A DNA stretch of 44,827 nucleotides from positions 1 through 44,827 of the forward strand of contig JAJZBN010000014.1 in NCBI GenBank assembly GCA_021798875.1, written 5' to 3'. Positions 42,227 through 44,827 of the stretch are shown here, piece after piece. Within the stretch, counting starts at the first letter, position 1. Every line of letters begins with the position of its first letter. The notes beneath the pieces are model-generated. The model worked only from the letters and a program-made list of their open reading frames with translations, did no database searches and was not told the DNA's origin. The stretch is from a bacterium. Lineage in GTDB: Bacteria > SZUA-79 > Acidulodesulfobacterales > Acidulodesulfobacteraceae. A program made the position numbers and the translations under genes.

Positions 42227-44344
42227 ATGAGTCTATTTGACGAAGCAATGATTTTCGGAATTATTGCGGGTCTTATCGCCGTTATCTACAGTATAGCGGT
42301 AACGGTATGGGCTATGAAACAGGACGAGGGTTCCGACAGAATGAAACAGATAGCCAGGGCTATTCAGGAAGGAGCCACCGCATTTCTTAACAGGCAGTAC
42401 AGGACGGTAGCTATAGTCGGCGTCGTTATTTTCGCATTGATACTCATCGGCGGAATATGGGTGCCTCAGTTCGGACTTCTCACTGCATGCGGATTTGCAT
42501 TAGGTGCTTTTTTATCGGCATTAGCCGGTTACCTTGGAATGTTTAATGCAGTTAGAGCCAATATAAGAACTGCGCAGATTGCCCATAAAGGCGTTAAACC
42601 TGCATTAAAGTTTGCATTTAAAGGCGGTTCGGTTACCGGTTTAATGGTTTTGGGTCTCGGCGTACTCGGTATATCGGTTTTTATGCTAATCGGAAAACAT
42701 ACGAGCGGGCTTGACGGCGTAATAAATTCATTAATAGGTTTTGCCTTCGGATGCAGTCTTATTTCCGTTTTTGCAAGGCTTGGCGGCGGAATATACACTA
42801 AAGCTGCAGACGTCGGAGCCGACCTCGTCGGAAAAGTCGAAGCAGGAATACCGGAAGACGACCCAAGAAACCCTGCGGTTATTGCAGACCAGGTCGGAGA
42901 TAACGTAGGCGACTGTGCCGGTATGGCGGCAGACGTATTTGAAACATTTGCCGTTACTATAATAGCATCGATATTGCTTGCATATTCGACATTTAATAAA
43001 GCAGGATTAAACGGCGGCGGCAACGGTAGTTTAATGCACGGCATACTTTACCCGCTTCTTTTGGGAGGCATCGCTGTTTTTACCTCGATAATAGGTGTAT
43101 TTTTCGTTAGCGCGCCTACTAAAGAAAAAATTATGCAGGGTCTTTATAAAGGATTGTTCGTTACCGGAATAGTTTCTGCAGTTGCATACTACATATTTAC
43201 AGAAGCATTTATGCAGCATGTAGGTAAATATTCAACAATGGATTATTACTATTCGGCGCTTGTCGGTCTTGCTTTAACAGGACTTATCATAGTAATAACC
43301 GATTATTTTACGTCAACGGAGTTTTCTCCAGTTAAATCTATAGCGGAAGCATCCACTACTGGTCATGGAACAAATATTATAGCGGGACTTGCAGTCGGGC
43401 AGATGTCAACTGCTCTTCCTGTTATCGCAATCGTTTTCGGCATTTTGCTTTCTTATCACTTTGCGGGTTTTTACGGCGTAGCGGTTGCCGCTTCCAGCAT
43501 GCTCTCTATGGCGGGAATGGTAATAGCTGTCGATTCGTTCGGACCTATAACCGATAACGCAGGCGGTATAGCAGAAATGAGCGAACTTCCGGAAGATGTC
43601 AGAGAAACCACCGATGCTCTCGATGCAGTCGGAAATACTACCAAAGCTGTAACGAAAGGATATGCTATAGGTTCGGCGGCTCTTGCGGCTATCGTTCTTT
43701 TCGGGGAATATTCTAATTTGATACAAAACGGTTACGTAAAGGCTGGAATAGCAAAAATATCATTTTCAATACATCAGCCTATGGTATTGATAGGACTTTT
43801 CCTCGGCGCAATGCTTCCATATATATTTGCTTCGCTTGCAATGAAATCGGTGGGAAAAGCGGCTGGCGACATAGTCGTCGAAGTCAGGAGGCAGTTTAAA
43901 GAAATTCCAGGAATTATGGAAGGAACGGGCAAACCTGAATATGGAAAATGCGTCGATATAGTTACGAAATCTTCCTTAAGGGAAATGATACTTCCCGCAT
44001 TTATACCGATCGCAGGACCGATAGTTTTCGGTCTTACTATGGGACCTCAGGTTCTCGGTGGAATATTGCTTGGAACTATTATATCGGGTCTTTTCGTCGC
44101 AATATCTATGACGAGCGGCGGAGCGGCATGGGATAATGCAAAAAAACTTATAGAAAAAGGGTTTGAATATAACGGGCAGACTTACCGCAAAGGCAGCGAA
44201 GCCCATAAAGCGGCAGTTACGGGAGACACGGTCGGCGATCCTTACAAAGATACCGCTGGTCCTGCAATCAACCCGATGATTAAGGTCGTCAACATCTTTA
44301 CCATCTTAATAGTTCCCATAGTATTATTACTTTGGGCGCATTAA
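42227..44344 (+). CDS. hppA: Membrane-bound proton-pumping pyrophosphatase
   Basis: A 705-residue ion-pumping pyrophosphatase with about 16 membrane helices. Pyrophosphate-binding motifs are canonical: '[20 protein letters not shown]' and '[20 protein letters not shown]' and the C-terminal '[18 protein letters not shown]'. The selectivity site reads 'GNTTKAVT' with Lys473 and Thr476, the residue pair of the K+-independent subclass, which pumps protons, where K+-dependent enzymes have Ala and Gly. It lies directly after qmoABC, so the pyrophosphate from Sat can be turned into an ion gradient. Ribosome-binding site AGGGGG. A strong terminator follows. Confidence 0.97.
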   Translation: MSLFDEAMIFGIIAGLIAVIYSIAVTVWAMKQDEGSDRMKQIARAIQEGATAFLNRQYRTVAIVGVVIFALILIGGIWVPQFGLLTACGFALGAFLSALAGYLGMFNAVRANIRTAQIAHKGVKPALKFAFKGGSVTGLMVLGLGVLGISVFMLIGKHTSGLDGVINSLIGFAFGCSLISVFARLGGGIYTKAADVGADLVGKVEAGIPEDDPRNPAVIADQVGDNVGDCAGMAADVFETFAVTIIASILLAYSTFNKAGLNGGGNGSLMHGILYPLLLGGIAVFTSIIGVFFVSAPTKEKIMQGLYKGLFVTGIVSAVAYYIFTEAFMQHVGKYSTMDYYYSALVGLALTGLIIVITDYFTSTEFSPVKSIAEASTTGHGTNIIAGLAVGQMSTALPVIAIVFGILLSYHFAGFYGVAVAASSMLSMAGMVIAVDSFGPITDNAGGIAEMSELPEDVRETTDALDAVGNTTKAVTKGYAIGSAALAAIVLFGEYSNLIQNGYVKAGIAKISFSIHQPMVLIGLFLGAMLPYIFASLAMKSVGKAAGDIVVEVRRQFKEIPGIMEGTGKPEYGKCVDIVTKSSLREMILPAFIPIAGPIVFGLTMGPQVLGGILLGTIISGLFVAISMTSGGAAWDNAKKLIEKGFEYNGQTYRKGSEAHKAAVTGDTVGDPYKDTAGPAINPMIKVVNIFTILIVPIVLLLWAH

Positions 44345-44371
44345 TATAAATAGTAAAAAACAATAAAAACG

Positions 44372-44409
44372 AAAAAAGGGCAGATTTAATAAATCTGCCC
44401 TTTTTTTTT
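44372..44409 (+). terminator. Terminator after hppA
   Basis: A 10-bp stem (GGGCAGATTT 44378-44387 with AAATCTGCCC 44391-44400), extended by A6 against a nine-T run (44401-44409), ends the sulfate-reduction island. Confidence 0.9.
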
Positions 44410-44495
44410 CGCATTTTACAAATAAAAAATTTGCAAAAAAATTGACAATATTTTAAAATATAATAATATTTAAGATAAGGTTATAGAGGTATAAA

Positions 44496-44696
44496 ATGAA
44501 TGATTTAAAATTTGTTATAGAAATAATTGTTATCATTATAAGCGTCGCAGGTTCTATTATAGCTCTTATGGCGCATATAGACAGGAAAATCGATACGATG
44601 CGCAATGAAATCAAAGAAGACAACAGAGGAATTAGGAAGTATATTTTTGATTATATGGATAACAACAGTAAACGGGACACGGAAAAGGTGTCATGA
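44496..44696 (+). CDS. Small protein with N-terminal membrane helix and charged coiled tail
   Basis: A 66-residue protein. Residues 4-26 are hydrophobic (FVIEIIVIIISVAGSIIALM), followed by a charged helix 'HIDRKIDTMRNEIKEDNRGI'. It looks like a small membrane-anchored coiled-coil protein of the type found elsewhere in the window (reverse domain order to those at 1173 and 11802). A ribosome-binding site AGAGG is present. The C-terminus is fused to the dispersed GGTGTC motif, so the last few residues may be repeat-derived. Function unknown. Confidence 0.55.
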   Translation: MNDLKFVIEIIVIIISVAGSIIALMAHIDRKIDTMRNEIKEDNRGIRKYIFDYMDNNSKRDTEKVS

Positions 44697-44827
44697 AAAT
44701 GGTGTCAGCAACTGTGTTATTTGTCAAGTAAAATATTTTATGTAAGTTATTAAAATCATTAATAAAATAAAAAATTATATTTTTGCAACTTTATTTTTAT
44801 TAAATTAATATTTTTAATATTTTATTA
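44697..44827. other. AT-rich right edge with GGTGTC words
   Basis: After the small gene, GGTGTC occurs at about 44687 and GGTGTCAGCA at about 44699, echoing the dispersed element of the left side. The remaining roughly 100 bases are AT-rich without a recognisable gene or hairpin with a T run. Confidence 0.4.

Noticed and set aside
42529-43044. 171-codon open frame on the minus strand within hppA
   Set aside because: It lies fully opposite conserved HppA motifs and has a shadow-like Pro/Ser-rich composition.

Overview
The window is a low-GC bacterial chromosome segment carrying one almost complete dissimilatory sulfate-reduction locus (about 23.1 to 44.3 kb), preceded by housekeeping genes and an accessory-rich left flank. 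DsrAB with DsrD, Sat, AprBA, QmoABC and a membrane pyrophosphatase point to an anaerobic sulfate- or sulfite-reducing bacterium. The AT-rich genome and the mix of reductive (DsrD, Qmo) and oxidation-associated (DsrL, DsrEFH) genes recall the deltaproteobacterial Sva0485/Ca. Acidulodesulfobacterales type. That placement is inference from gene content, not a phylogeny.

Layout. 1-4.3 kb: the 3' end of a PQQ-type beta-propeller gene, then small accessory modules: a coiled-coil membrane protein, a DUF4258/DUF2283 pair, a MntA/HepT toxin-antitoxin pair and a coiled-coil protein with a nuclease-like C-terminus. Three copies of one hairpin terminator element punctuate the first part. 4.5-6.8 kb: QueH, a PilZ protein and a glycine-zipper lipoprotein. 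6.9-8.6 kb (minus): PlsY and a two-winged-helix zinc-ribbon regulator, divergent from a BioB-like radical SAM gene. 10.3-12.1 kb: Mrp-type Fe-S carrier, thioredoxin and a small membrane protein. 12.1-19.0 kb (minus): galU, then lon-thiL and two CNNM/CorC-type membrane proteins with overlapping ends. 19.2-19.9 kb: a TlpA-like thioredoxin and tRNA-Ser(CGA). 20.0-22.7 kb: a foreign-looking restriction-modification cassette (two methyltransferases and one endonuclease).

22.7-44.3 kb is the sulfur island: unknown 115-aa gene, dsrN, dsrA, dsrB, dsrD, dsrL, dsrC, dsrM, dsrK, dsrE, dsrF, dsrH, sat, aprB, aprA, qmoA, qmoB, qmoC, hppA, all on the plus strand. Sat makes APS and pyrophosphate. HppA removes the pyrophosphate while pumping ions. 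AprBA reduces APS with electrons from QmoABC. DsrAB reduces sulfite with DsrC, DsrMK and DsrD, and DsrN makes the siroheme amide. DsrL could link the system to NAD(P)H.

The most striking observation is that the only DsrC here has Ala101 in place of the inner redox cysteine (CysA) needed for the DsrC trisulfide, keeping only the penultimate Cys112, as in TusE. DsrH also lacks the N-terminal cysteine known from sulfur oxidisers. The DsrEFH-DsrC set therefore looks like a Tus-type single-thiol relay embedded in a sulfate-reduction operon. Two small compensating indels could also explain the DsrC difference, so it should be verified.
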